Origin: Deltaproteobacteria bacterium RBG_16_64_85 | GTDB lineage: Bacteria; Desulfobacterota; Deferrimicrobia; Deferrimicrobiales; Deferrimicrobiaceae | Assembly (NCBI GenBank): GCA_001798885.1 | Contig: MGQW01000065.1 | Location: 4,660-68,659 of the forward strand | Reading direction: 5' to 3' | DNA: 64,000 nt | Shown here: piece after piece, positions 28,486 through 35,654 of the stretch | Layout of the letters: the number at the start of each line of letters is the position of its first letter | Position numbering within the stretch: position 1 is the stretch's first letter | Notes under the pieces: generated by a model | Told to the model about the DNA's origin: nothing | The model's input: only the letters and a program-made list of their open reading frames with translations | The model's database searches: none | Program-made: the position numbers and the translations under genes

Positions 28486-29211
28486 GTGGCGAAACCGGTC
28501 TACCGCAGGATCCTGCTGAAGCTGTCGGGGGAGGCCCTGATGGGGAAGCAGGATTTCGGAATCGACCAGGAGGTCCTGGGCGCACTGTCCGATGAGGTTC
28601 GGCAGGTTACGGAGCTCGGCGTCCAGGTGGCGCTGGTGGTCGGGGGAGGGAACATCTTCCGCGGTATCCGGACCAGTCGGGAGTACGGCATCGACCGCGC
28701 TTCGGCCGACTACATGGGGATGCTGGCGACCGTCATCAACAGCCTCGCCCTCCAGGAGAAGCTCGAGCGCGACGGCGTGGTGACGCGGGTCCTCTCGGCC
28801 ATCGAGATGCGGGCCATCGCCGAGCCGTACATCCGGCGGCGGGCCCTGCGCCACCTCGAGAAGGGGCGGGTGGTGATCTTCGCGGGAGGGACCGGCAACC
28901 CGTACTTCACGACGGACACCGCCGCCGCGCTTCGCGCGATGGAGATCAACGCCGAAGCGATCCTCAAGGCGACGAAGGTCGACGGCGTCTACGACCGGGA
29001 CCCGATGACCGACAAGAAAGCGAAGAAGTTCACGGAACTGACCTACATCGATGTCCTGCAGAAACACCTCAAGGTGATGGATGCAACGGCGATCTCCCTG
29101 TGCATGGACAACGGACTCCCGATCGTCGTTTTCAACCTGACGAGGCGGGGGAACATCGTCCGGGTGGTGCGCGGGGAAAAGATCGGCACCGTCGTCCACG
29201 GAGGCCGCTGA
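28486..29211 (+). CDS. pyrH: Uridylate kinase
   Basis: Bacterial-type UMP kinase of 241 residues, hexameric and of the amino-acid-kinase fold, making UDP from [23 protein letters not shown] at the N-terminus, [42 protein letters not shown] and the MDATAISLC region are typical. The GTG at 28486 gives the normal family start. A GTG at 28471, inside the type-D hairpin, would add five residues; the AGGAG at 28467-28471 is too near that one and somewhat far from 28486. The stop overlaps frr (TGATG). Confidence 0.96.
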   Translation: MAKPVYRRILLKLSGEALMGKQDFGIDQEVLGALSDEVRQVTELGVQVALVVGGGNIFRGIRTSREYGIDRASADYMGMLATVINSLALQEKLERDGVVTRVLSAIEMRAIAEPYIRRRALRHLEKGRVVIFAGGTGNPYFTTDTAAALRAMEINAEAILKATKVDGVYDRDPMTDKKAKKFTELTYIDVLQKHLKVMDATAISLCMDNGLPIVVFNLTRRGNIVRVVRGEKIGTVVHGGR

Positions 29212-29765
29212 TGGAGGCCCTGCTGAAAGACGTCACCGGGAAGATGACCCGGAGCATCGAGTCATTCAGGAAGGAACTGGGGAAGGTCCGGACCGGGCGC
29301 GCCTCCTTCTCCCTGCTGGACGGCATCAAGGCGGACTACTACGGGACGCTGACGCCTCTCCAGCAGGTGGGGACGCTCTCGGTGCCCGAGAGCCGCCTGA
29401 TAACCGTTACCCCGTGGGACGCCAAGATGATCGGCCCGATCGAGAAGGCGATCCAGGCCGGAGGGCTGGGCCTGAACCCCACGAACGACGGCAAGGTCGT
29501 CCGGATCCCCATCCCGCCCCTCACCGAGGAGCGGCGAAAGGAGCTGGTGAAGCTGGTGAAGAAAATGGCGGAGGACGCCCGGATCGCGGTCCGCAATATC
29601 CGCCGGGAAGCGATCGAGCGCATCAAGGAGAAGGAGAAGAAGAAGGAGATTTCCGAAGACGGGATGAAGCGCGGCCAGGAGCGGATCCAAAAGGAGACCG
29701 ACGCCTTCATCAAGAAGATCGACGGCATCCTGAAAACCAAGGAACAGGAGATCATGGAAGTATGA
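29211..29765 (+). CDS. frr: Ribosome recycling factor
   Basis: Frees ribosomes from mRNA together with EF-G; 184 residues. Conserved stretches are LGKVRTGRASFSLLDGIKADYYG, TPLQQVGTLSVPESR and ITPWD-type VTPWDAKMIGPIEKAI near the hinge, and the long C-terminal helix KKMAEDARIAVRNIRREAIERIK. The ATG at 29211 overlaps the pyrH stop by one base, which rules out the longer upstream reading. The ferredoxin gene begins 21 bp downstream. Confidence 0.97.
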   Translation: MEALLKDVTGKMTRSIESFRKELGKVRTGRASFSLLDGIKADYYGTLTPLQQVGTLSVPESRLITVTPWDAKMIGPIEKAIQAGGLGLNPTNDGKVVRIPIPPLTEERRKELVKLVKKMAEDARIAVRNIRREAIERIKEKEKKKEISEDGMKRGQERIQKETDAFIKKIDGILKTKEQEIMEV

Positions 29766-29786
29766 AAATGAAAGGAGGAAAGTAAA

Positions 29787-29951
29787 ATGGCCGTACGCAT
29801 CACCGACGAGTGCACCGCCTGCGGGACCTGCCTGGACACCTGTCCCGCCGGGTCCATCGAGGAGGGCGAGAAGTACAAGGTGAACGACACCTGCACGGAC
29901 TGCCTCGCCTGCGTCGATTCCTGCCCGACCGGATCGATCGTCCAGATCTAG
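29787..29951 (+). CDS. Bacterial-type 2[4Fe-4S] ferredoxin, 54 residues
   Basis: A very short electron carrier with two complete cluster motifs: C9-x2-C12-x2-C15-x3-C19-P and C36-x2-C39-x2-C42-x3-C46-P. The two halves are near repeats (TCPAGSI, SCPTGSI), as in clostridial ferredoxins. A strong AAAGGAGGAAAGT Shine-Dalgarno precedes the ATG. It sits between frr and uppS, genes with no obvious redox link. It may serve a downstream Fe-S enzyme elsewhere in the genome, or simply be placed for constant expression; its partner cannot be told. Confidence 0.93.
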   Translation: MAVRITDECTACGTCLDTCPAGSIEEGEKYKVNDTCTDCLACVDSCPTGSIVQI

Positions 29952-29983
29952 GACGCTCCCTGGTACCGAAAGCCTTCGGCCAC

Positions 29984-30739
29984 ATGCAAAGCGGCGGAAC
30001 CAACGCAGCCGCGCTTCCTCGCCACGTCGCCGTCATCATGGACGGGAATGGGCGATGGGCGAAGCTGCGCGAGCTTCCCCGCGTCGAGGGCCACCGGATG
30101 GGGATCCGCTCCGTCCGCGCGGTCGTGGAGTGCGCGCGGGAGCTGGGAATCCCCTACCTGACCCTGTATGCTTTCTCCGTGGAAAACTGGGGAAGGCCCG
30201 AGGGCGAGGTTTCCACCCTCATGATCCTGCTCCGGGAGTTCCTGCTCCAGGAACTTCCGGAGCTTGCGCGCCACCGTATCCGGCTGAACGTCATCGGAGA
30301 GGTTTCCCAGCTGCCGGAGATCGTCCAGGAGGTCCTGGAGCGGGTCCTGTCGGAAACGGCAGCCAACGAGGAAATGACGCTGACCCTTGCGCTGTCGTAC
30401 GCGGGGAGAGACGAGATCGTCCGGGCAGCGCGGAAGCTGGCGGCAGACGCGGCGGCGGGAAACCTCGCGCCGGGGAAGATCTCCGAAAAGGAGTTCGCCC
30501 TGCGCCTGGACACGGCGCAGATGCCCGACCCCGACCTGGTCATCCGCACCAGCGGCGAGCTCCGGATCAGCAACTTCCTGCTCTGGCAGGCTGCCTACGC
30601 CGAGTTCGTGTTCACCGACGTGCTCTGGCCCGATTTCGGGAAGGCGGAATTCCTCCAGGCGCTCGACGAGTTCTCCCGGCGACACCGCAGGTTCGGGCTG
30701 ACGGAGGATCAGGTCGAGCCTCCGTCCGGCGGCGGATAA
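29984..30739 (+). CDS. uppS: Undecaprenyl (isoprenyl) diphosphate synthase
   Basis: cis-Prenyltransferase of 251 residues making the C55 carrier lipid for peptidoglycan and LPS. Conserved segments are RHVAVIMDGNGRWAKLRELPRVEGH, with the catalytic aspartate in MDGNGRW, LYAFSVENWGRP, and the C-terminal DLVIRTSGELRISNFLLWQAAYAEFVF. The ATG at 29984 gives the expected N-terminal extension. A small hairpin (CCGAA-AGCC-TTCGG, 29966-29979) occupies the ribosome-binding region and no clear Shine-Dalgarno is visible, so coupling to the ferredoxin gene is possible. cdsA follows after 3 bp. Confidence 0.96.
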   Translation: MQSGGTNAAALPRHVAVIMDGNGRWAKLRELPRVEGHRMGIRSVRAVVECARELGIPYLTLYAFSVENWGRPEGEVSTLMILLREFLLQELPELARHRIRLNVIGEVSQLPEIVQEVLERVLSETAANEEMTLTLALSYAGRDEIVRAARKLAADAAAGNLAPGKISEKEFALRLDTAQMPDPDLVIRTSGELRISNFLLWQAAYAEFVFTDVLWPDFGKAEFLQALDEFSRRHRRFGLTEDQVEPPSGGG

Positions 30740-30742
30740 ACC

Positions 30743-31549
30743 GTGCTCTGGAAAAGAGTCGCCACCGCGGCCGTCCTCCTGCCGCTCCTCATCGGGACCG
30801 TCCTGTACGGAAGGGGATGGCCCTTCTCCCTGCTGGCCCTCGCCGTTGCCCTGCTGTGCGCGGTGGAATATTTCCGGATGTTTCTCCCTTCTCCCGCGGA
30901 TCGGTGGCCGGGAATCGCCGCGACCGGCCTGGCCTGCGTCTCGGGCGCGCTGCTCCCGTTTCCGGCGGCCGTCTCCGCCATCCTGCTTTGCGTCGCGTTG
31001 GCGGCGTTCCGCTTTCTTTCCGCCGAAGGGACACCGGAGGAACGGGTCCGGTCCGCCGCCCTCTCCGTCCTGGGGGTGGTGTACGTCGGAGGGTTCCTCT
31101 CGACCTGGCCGCGGACCCTTCTTCTGCCCGTCGGCGAGCACTGGGTGCTCCTGGGGATCGTAGCGGTCGCCGCCGGGGACACCTTCGCGTATTTCGTCGG
31201 GCGCGCGATCGGGAAGCGACCGCTGTCGCCCCGGATGTCCCCGAACAAGACGGTGGAAGGAGCCATCGGAGGGCTTATGGCCAGCGTGCTCTGCTCCGCG
31301 GCGTACGCGGCGGTCTTTCTCCCCGGCATCCGGACCTGGTTCATATTGGGGGCTGCCGCAATCCTGGGATCGGCGGGGCAAGCGGGAGACCTGTTCGAAT
31401 CGATGCTCAAACGGGCCGCCGGGGTGAAGGACAGCGGGAATCTCCTGCCCGGCCACGGCGGGCTGCTCGACCGTGCGGACGGCATCATCGCCGCGGGACC
31501 GGTGCTCCACCTGTTGGCGATCCTCTCCCGGCAGGCCGGAGGAACCTAG
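30743..31549 (+). CDS. cdsA: Phosphatidate cytidylyltransferase
   Basis: CDP-diacylglycerol synthase of 268 residues, with about seven transmembrane helices. The family signature is at the C-terminus: ESMLKRAAGVKDSGNLLPGHGGLLDRADG. GDTFAYFVGRAIGKRPLSPRMSPNKTVEGAIGG is also typical. It supplies CDP-diacylglycerol used by pssA (41411), also in this window. The GTG start is 3 bp after uppS. Its stop codon TAG (31547-31549) is the TAG of the CCTAGTG that begins the nested element at 31545-32053. Confidence 0.95.
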   Translation: MLWKRVATAAVLLPLLIGTVLYGRGWPFSLLALAVALLCAVEYFRMFLPSPADRWPGIAATGLACVSGALLPFPAAVSAILLCVALAAFRFLSAEGTPEERVRSAALSVLGVVYVGGFLSTWPRTLLLPVGEHWVLLGIVAVAAGDTFAYFVGRAIGKRPLSPRMSPNKTVEGAIGGLMASVLCSAAYAAVFLPGIRTWFILGAAAILGSAGQAGDLFESMLKRAAGVKDSGNLLPGHGGLLDRADGIIAAGPVLHLLAILSRQAGGT

Positions 31550-32053
31550 TGGCCCGTCTCGCAAATAACCTGGCATTCGAACGCCGCTGCTGGGGGCCTG
31601 TCCCCGGAAGGGTTTCGTCGCGAGACAAGGGAGACCCGAGGCGAGGCGGGCAAGCGCAGAAGCAAGCGCGGAGGCGTACTTTAAGTACGCCGCACAAGCG
31701 CGCGACGAGCACTCCCGACGCAGCCCGGGGATCGCTTGTCGCAGCAGAAAAGGCAGCTTTTTGGGCGACCGGCGCCTGCGGCTCGGTCTGCACCGCCAGC
31801 CCTTTGTCGGACTCCCTGCGCCCAGCTGCGGCGTGCTTCAAGCACGCCTCGCTGTGCTCGGTCGTCCTTCGCGGTCTGACGGCGCATCCGCTTTGCCTCG
31901 GCTGCCGACCCTTCCGGGGACAGGCCCCTCGCGCCGGCTGCGTTGCGCTCCTTGCGCCGTACTGCTACGAGTACGCCTCAGTCGCGCGCCTTGCCGGACG
32001 CTTTGCCTCGGCGTTCTCGGTGCGTCAGCCTATTTACGAGACGGGACACTAGG
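31545..32053 (+). mobile_element. Type-B inverted-repeat element between cdsA and dxr, carrying nested element C
   Basis: A 509-bp element with 23-bp terminal inverted repeats, 21 of 23 positions matching: CCTAGTG...GTCTCGCAAATA at 31545-31567 and its complement at 32031-32053. Removing the nested C element (31593-31928) leaves about 173 bp, the same core as the B copy at 54427-54631 and the insertion in the long A repeats. It has no believable ORF. It begins in the cdsA stop codon and ends at the base immediately before the dxr ATG. It looks like a non-autonomous MITE or REP-like element; no transposase is present in the window. Confidence 0.85.
31593..31928 (+). mobile_element. Type-C element nested inside the B element
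   Basis: A 336-bp segment with perfect 21-bp terminal inverted repeats (31593-31613 and 31908-31928, beginning GGGGCCTGTCCCC). Inside are two smaller hairpins of similar design: GTACTT-T-AAGTAC flanked by GGC/GCC (about 31674-31692), and GTGCTT-C-AAGCAC flanked likewise (about 31832-31850). No coding region is convincing. Its absence from the B copy at 54427 shows it was added to an existing B element. Confidence 0.85.
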
Positions 32054-33229
32054 ATGAGCGCCCGGAAAGGAGTTGCCGTCCTGGGTTCCACCGGATCGGT
32101 GGGCCGCAGCGCACTCGACGTGATCGCCCGGTTTCCGGGAAGGTTCCGGGTGACGGCCCTGTGCGCCGGGAAGAATGCGAGTCGACTCGGGGAGCAGGCG
32201 CGGCGGTTCCGCCCGTCCCTCGTCTGCCTGGCGGAGGAGCGCTCCGCGGCACAGTTGGGACGCCTTCCGCGGGGAACCCGCGTGGTGTTCGGCGAGCAAG
32301 GGATGACCGAAGCGGTCTGCGCGGACGCGGCCGGAATCGTGCTGGCCGCCGCGTCGGGGGTGTCCTCGATCCGGCCCGTGATCGCGGCGGCAACTCTCGG
32401 GAAGCGGATCGCGCTGGCCAACAAGGAGCTGCTCGTGATGGCGGGCAGGTTCCTCGTCAAGGCCGCCAGGGCGGGTGGGGCCGAAATCCTGCCCGTCGAC
32501 AGCGAGCACTCGGCCGTGTTCCAGGCCGCCTCCGGCCACCGGCGGGAAGACATCCTCCGGATCCTCCTCACCGCCTCCGGAGGGCCGTTCCGGAACCACA
32601 CCTTGCGGCGGATGCGGCGGGCGACGGTCTCCGAGGTGCTCGGCCATCCGACCTGGCGGATGGGGACGAAGATCACGGTCGACTCCGCGACGCTGATGAA
32701 CAAGGGGCTGGAGGTGATCGAGGCGACCTGGCTCTTCGGCCTTCCTCCCTCGAAGATCGACGTGCTCATCCATCCCCAGTCGGTGGTCCACTCGATCGTG
32801 GAGTACCGGGACGGGAGCATGATCGCGCAGTTCGGGGTCCCCGACATGAGGATCCCGATCGGATACGCCCTCTCCTACCCCGAGCGCCTTCCCCTGGAAC
32901 TGCCCAGATTCAAACCGCATCGAATGGACGGATGGACGTTCGAGCCGCCGGACCGGAAACGGTTCCCGGCCCTTTCGATGGCCTACGCCGCGGCGGAGGC
33001 GGGGGGCACGGCCCCCGCGGTCCTTTCCGCCGGGAACGAGGTCGCGGTCGACGCGTTTCTTTCGGGAAGGATCCGGTTCACCGAGATCGTGGAAGTGGTG
33101 GGTTCCCTGATGGCCGGATGGCGGCGGGAAGATCGACCCGTGACCCTTGCCGATGTCCTTCGCGCCGACGCACGGGCGAGGGAGATGGCCGACCTGCTGA
33201 TTCCCAGGAAAAGGAGCCCGCGCCGCTGA
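32054..33229 (+). CDS. dxr: 1-deoxy-D-xylulose 5-phosphate reductoisomerase
   Basis: Second enzyme of the MEP isoprenoid pathway, 391 residues. The NADPH-binding GSTGSVGRSALDVI is at the N-terminus; ALANKELLVMAG, LPVDSEHSAVFQ, which holds the metal-binding D-x-E, and LTASGGPFRNHTL follow, with MNKGLEVIEATWLF and HPQSVVHSIVEYRDGSM completing the active site. The ATG at 32054 directly follows the right terminal repeat of a B element; a longer reading from 31943 uses element sequence and is rejected. No proper Shine-Dalgarno remains apart from element sequence. The stop overlaps rseP (TGATG). Confidence 0.97.
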   Translation: MSARKGVAVLGSTGSVGRSALDVIARFPGRFRVTALCAGKNASRLGEQARRFRPSLVCLAEERSAAQLGRLPRGTRVVFGEQGMTEAVCADAAGIVLAAASGVSSIRPVIAAATLGKRIALANKELLVMAGRFLVKAARAGGAEILPVDSEHSAVFQAASGHRREDILRILLTASGGPFRNHTLRRMRRATVSEVLGHPTWRMGTKITVDSATLMNKGLEVIEATWLFGLPPSKIDVLIHPQSVVHSIVEYRDGSMIAQFGVPDMRIPIGYALSYPERLPLELPRFKPHRMDGWTFEPPDRKRFPALSMAYAAAEAGGTAPAVLSAGNEVAVDAFLSGRIRFTEIVEVVGSLMAGWRREDRPVTLADVLRADARAREMADLLIPRKRSPRR

Positions 33230-34323
33230 TGGATTTCCTCTCTTCCGCATCGCATTTCCTGACGACGCCCATTGCCTTTGTCGTGGTGCTGGGCATCCTG
33301 ATCTTCGTCCACGAGTTCGGGCACTTCATCGTCGCCCGCAGGCTCGGGGTGGGAGTCACGAAATTTTCCTTCGGCTTCGGGCCGAAGCTGTTCGGGGTCC
33401 GGCGGGGGGAGACGGAATACCTCGTCTCGGCGATACCGCTCGGCGGGTACGTGAAGCTCGTCGGGGAGAGCGACGGCGACGACGTTCCGGAACCGCTGCG
33501 GAGCCGGTCGTTTTCCCACAAGCCGGTTTGGGTGAAGATGGCGGTCGTGGCGGCGGGGCCGCTGGGGAACCTCCTTTTCGCGGTCCTGGTCTTCTGGATC
33601 GTCTTCCTCGGCGGAGTCCCCGCGTTGACGCCCAGGATCGGGAACGTTCTGCCCGACTCGCCGGCGGCGCGAGCGGGTCTGAAAGCAGGGGACGTCGTCG
33701 TCCGCATCGGGGGGACCACCATCTCGACGTGGGAGGAGCTGGCCGCGCGGATCAGGCAGGAAGGGGCGGGGAGCGAGCTCTCCATGACCGTGCGCCGGGA
33801 CGGGAAGGAATTCACCGTCAAGGTGTCCCCAGAGATCCGGGAGGGGAAAAACATCTTCGGGGAAAAGGTCCAGGAGCCCAAGATCGGCATCGTCGCCGGA
33901 CAGGAGATCGTCCGGCAGAAGCTGGGCCCCGTGTCGGCGCTTCTCCGCGCGGGGAGGGAAACCGGGAAGCTGGTCGAGTTGACCGGGATGACCGTCGTGA
34001 AGCTTCTGACGCGCGTGCTCCCGTCGGATACCCTCGGGGGGCCGATCCTCATCGCCCAGCTGGCGGGCGACCAGGCGCGGCAGGGGGTCTCCCCGTTCGC
34101 CTACTTCCTCGGGCTGCTCAGCGTGAACCTCGGGATCCTGAACCTTCTGCCCATCCCGATCCTGGACGGTGGGCACCTCCTTTTCTTCTCGATCGAGGCG
34201 CTCCGCCGCAAGCCGCTGTCCCCCCAGGCGCGGGCCCTGGCGCAGCAGGTGGGCCTGGCCATCATCCTGATGCTGACCGCGCTGGTCTTCTACAACGACA
34301 TCGCCCGCCTGGTCTCCCGCTAG
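33229..34323 (+). CDS. rseP: Site-2 protease RseP
   Basis: Membrane zinc protease of 364 residues (S2P family) that cleaves anti-sigma factors after the first cut by DegS-type proteases. The HEFGH active site is in the first transmembrane helix, a PDZ domain occupies roughly 125-200 (SPAARAGLKAGDVVVRIGG), and the second metal motif NLLPIPILDGGH is near the C-terminus. It follows dxr with a one-base overlap, the common bacterial order. The TAG stop is the first TAG of the type-E repeat that follows. Confidence 0.95.
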   Translation: MDFLSSASHFLTTPIAFVVVLGILIFVHEFGHFIVARRLGVGVTKFSFGFGPKLFGVRRGETEYLVSAIPLGGYVKLVGESDGDDVPEPLRSRSFSHKPVWVKMAVVAAGPLGNLLFAVLVFWIVFLGGVPALTPRIGNVLPDSPAARAGLKAGDVVVRIGGTTISTWEELAARIRQEGAGSELSMTVRRDGKEFTVKVSPEIREGKNIFGEKVQEPKIGIVAGQEIVRQKLGPVSALLRAGRETGKLVELTGMTVVKLLTRVLPSDTLGGPILIAQLAGDQARQGVSPFAYFLGLLSVNLGILNLLPIPILDGGHLLFFSIEALRRKPLSPQARALAQQVGLAIILMLTALVFYNDIARLVSR

Positions 34324-34562
34324 GGACATTCCTGGAGAGGGACCTGGCAGGAACACGAAGGGAGCGAGACTCCAACCGTATTCGATAGACGAAGGGGGTT
34401 CGAGCTCCGGGGCAGCGCCGACGAGCAGGAGGATGAGCGGTTAGGGACGGCCGCGGAAGCTGCCGAGACGACCCGCGCAGCCCGGACAGGATGTCCGGGC
34501 GAGAGCGGGCGCAGTCACAAAACCGAGGTGGATGGATCGGAAGAGGATGACAGGACCGTCCC
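34322..34562 (+). repeat. Type-E repeat, long form, spanning the rseP stop and tsaB start
   Basis: Begins AGGGACATTCCTGG in the rseP stop codon and ends CAGGACCGTCCC inside the tsaB N-terminus. The right end closely matches that of the copy at 48548-48643 (GGATCG, then ATGxCAGGACCGTCCCGGTT). The interior of about 240 bp is longer than in other E copies and contains its own hairpin (CCCGGACA-GGA-TGTCCGGG, about 34489-34507) and another TTAGGGACGG start at about 34440. It looks like a composite of two elements. No separate gene is seen in it. Confidence 0.7.
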
Positions 34563-35248
34563 GGTTATTCATTCTCGCCATCGAAACGGCGACGCCGCAC
34601 GGCAGCGTTGCATTGGTCTCGGGGGACGTTGTCCTGGCGGAATCCGCGCTGCCCCGCGGGCGACAGGCATCCGAAACGGTTCTTTCCGCCGTCGACCTGC
34701 TCCTGCGAAATACGGGATCGGGACCCGGCAATGTCGGGCACGTGGCCGTGTCGTCGGGGCCGGGCTCCTTCACGGGCCTGCGGGTGGGAATGGCGGTCGC
34801 CAAGGGGTACTGCTTCGGATGGGGGATCCCGATGGTCCCCGTCCCGACGCTCCACGCGCTGGCGTCGAGGTTCCGGCCCGCAGGGATGACGGTGTGCCCC
34901 GTCCTGGACGCGAAGAAAAAGGAGGTGTATGCCGCCCTGTTCCGTTGGGAGGACGGCAGGTGCAGGAGGCTTTCACCCGACCTGGCGATCGCCCCGGCCG
35001 AGCTTCCCGGGAAGCTGCCGGACGGAACGGTGTTTTTCTGCGGCGACGGCGCCGCACCTTTCGCTCCGCTCTTCCGGGAGCGCCTGGGCGACAGGGCCAT
35101 CTTTCCCCCCGCGGGGGGGGGGCTGCCGAGCGCGGGGGCAGTGGGGCTTCTCGCTGCGGGCCTGGTACGGGCGGGGTCCGTCGTCGACGCTCGCCTGGCG
35201 GTCCCGGCTTACGTACGCCCCTCGGAGGCGGAGCTCAAGCGCAGGTAG
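34547..35248 (+). CDS. tsaB: tRNA threonylcarbamoyladenosine biosynthesis protein TsaB
   Basis: TsaB (YeaZ) of 233 residues, partner of TsaD in making the t6A modification at tRNA position 37. The N-terminal LAIETATPHGSVALV and the SSGPGSFTGLRVGMAVAKGYCFG segment are diagnostic. The family usually starts just before LAIDT, so the ATG at 34547 (MTGPSR) is preferred over 34532; both lie in the type-E repeat, so the first five or six codons are element sequence. The Shine-Dalgarno is poorly placed (GGAAGAGG abuts the ATG). Confidence 0.9.
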   Translation: MTGPSRLFILAIETATPHGSVALVSGDVVLAESALPRGRQASETVLSAVDLLLRNTGSGPGNVGHVAVSSGPGSFTGLRVGMAVAKGYCFGWGIPMVPVPTLHALASRFRPAGMTVCPVLDAKKKEVYAALFRWEDGRCRRLSPDLAIAPAELPGKLPDGTVFFCGDGAAPFAPLFRERLGDRAIFPPAGGGLPSAGAVGLLAAGLVRAGSVVDARLAVPAYVRPSEAELKRR

Positions 35249-35277
35249 GGACAACAGGCCGGATCCTCCCCCTTTAA

Positions 35278-35305
35278 TTGACAATTGGCCGTCCTCTGTT
35301 AAACT
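35278..35305 (+). promoter_or_regulatory. Sigma-70-type promoter before the DUF465 gene
   Basis: A consensus TTGACA (35278-35283), 16-bp spacer and TAAACT (35300-35305). It lies 29 bp after the tsaB stop and about 29 bp before the DUF465 start. The surrounding sequence is AT-richer than the rest of the window, as expected for a promoter. Confidence 0.65.
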
Positions 35306-35333
35306 GAAAAACCATCTCAAATTGGAGGCGCCG

Positions 35334-35549
35334 ATGGGACAAACCCAGGAGGCAAAGATGGCGGCTCTCATCGAAAAGAACCCGGACTTCAAGAACCTGG
35401 TCCAGGAGCACCGGAAGCTGGATGATAAGTTGAAGGAGCTAGACCGGAAGGTGTATTTGACGCCCGACGAGGAAATGGAGCGGAAGCGGCTGCAGAAGCT
35501 CAAGCTGGCCAAGAAGGACCAGATCGCCAGGATACTCACCAGCCAATAG
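35334..35549 (+). CDS. DUF465 (YdcH-type) small coiled-coil protein
   Basis: A 71-residue, highly charged protein, almost entirely helical: PDFKNLVQEHRKLDDKLKELDRKVYLTPDEEMERKRLQKLKLAKKDQI. This matches the DUF465/YdcH family (H-x-L-D-x-x-I/L pattern, then L-x-KKxLxxKD). The function of the family is unknown. The ATG at 35334 has a TTGGAGGCG Shine-Dalgarno, its own promoter and a terminator, so it is a single-gene transcript. The longer in-frame reading would start inside tsaB and is rejected. Confidence 0.85.
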   Translation: MGQTQEAKMAALIEKNPDFKNLVQEHRKLDDKLKELDRKVYLTPDEEMERKRLQKLKLAKKDQIARILTSQ

Positions 35550-35590
35550 GCGGCGGCCCACCGGAAGACCGTTCGATCAGGAACCGGACT

Positions 35591-35627
35591 CCCCTTGGGC
35601 GGAAGGCCCGCACGAGGGGTTTTTTTT
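35591..35627 (+). terminator. Rho-independent terminator after the DUF465 gene
   Basis: CCCCT (35591-35595) pairs with AGGGG (35615-35619), with an inner GGGC/GCCC pair, followed by eight T residues. It lies about 40 bp after the DUF465 stop and upstream of ilvD. Confidence 0.85.
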
Positions 35628-35654
35628 ATCTCGGGAGGGAGCAGCGGGAAAAGG

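Noticed and set aside
31943-32053. 37-residue N-terminal extension of dxr
   Set aside because: It translates B-element sequence; the family start is at MSARKGVAVLGSTGS.
31545-32053. CRISPR array or tRNA gene in the repeat-rich gap
   Set aside because: Repeats are inverted and nested, not evenly spaced direct repeats, and no cloverleaf or T-loop sequence is present.
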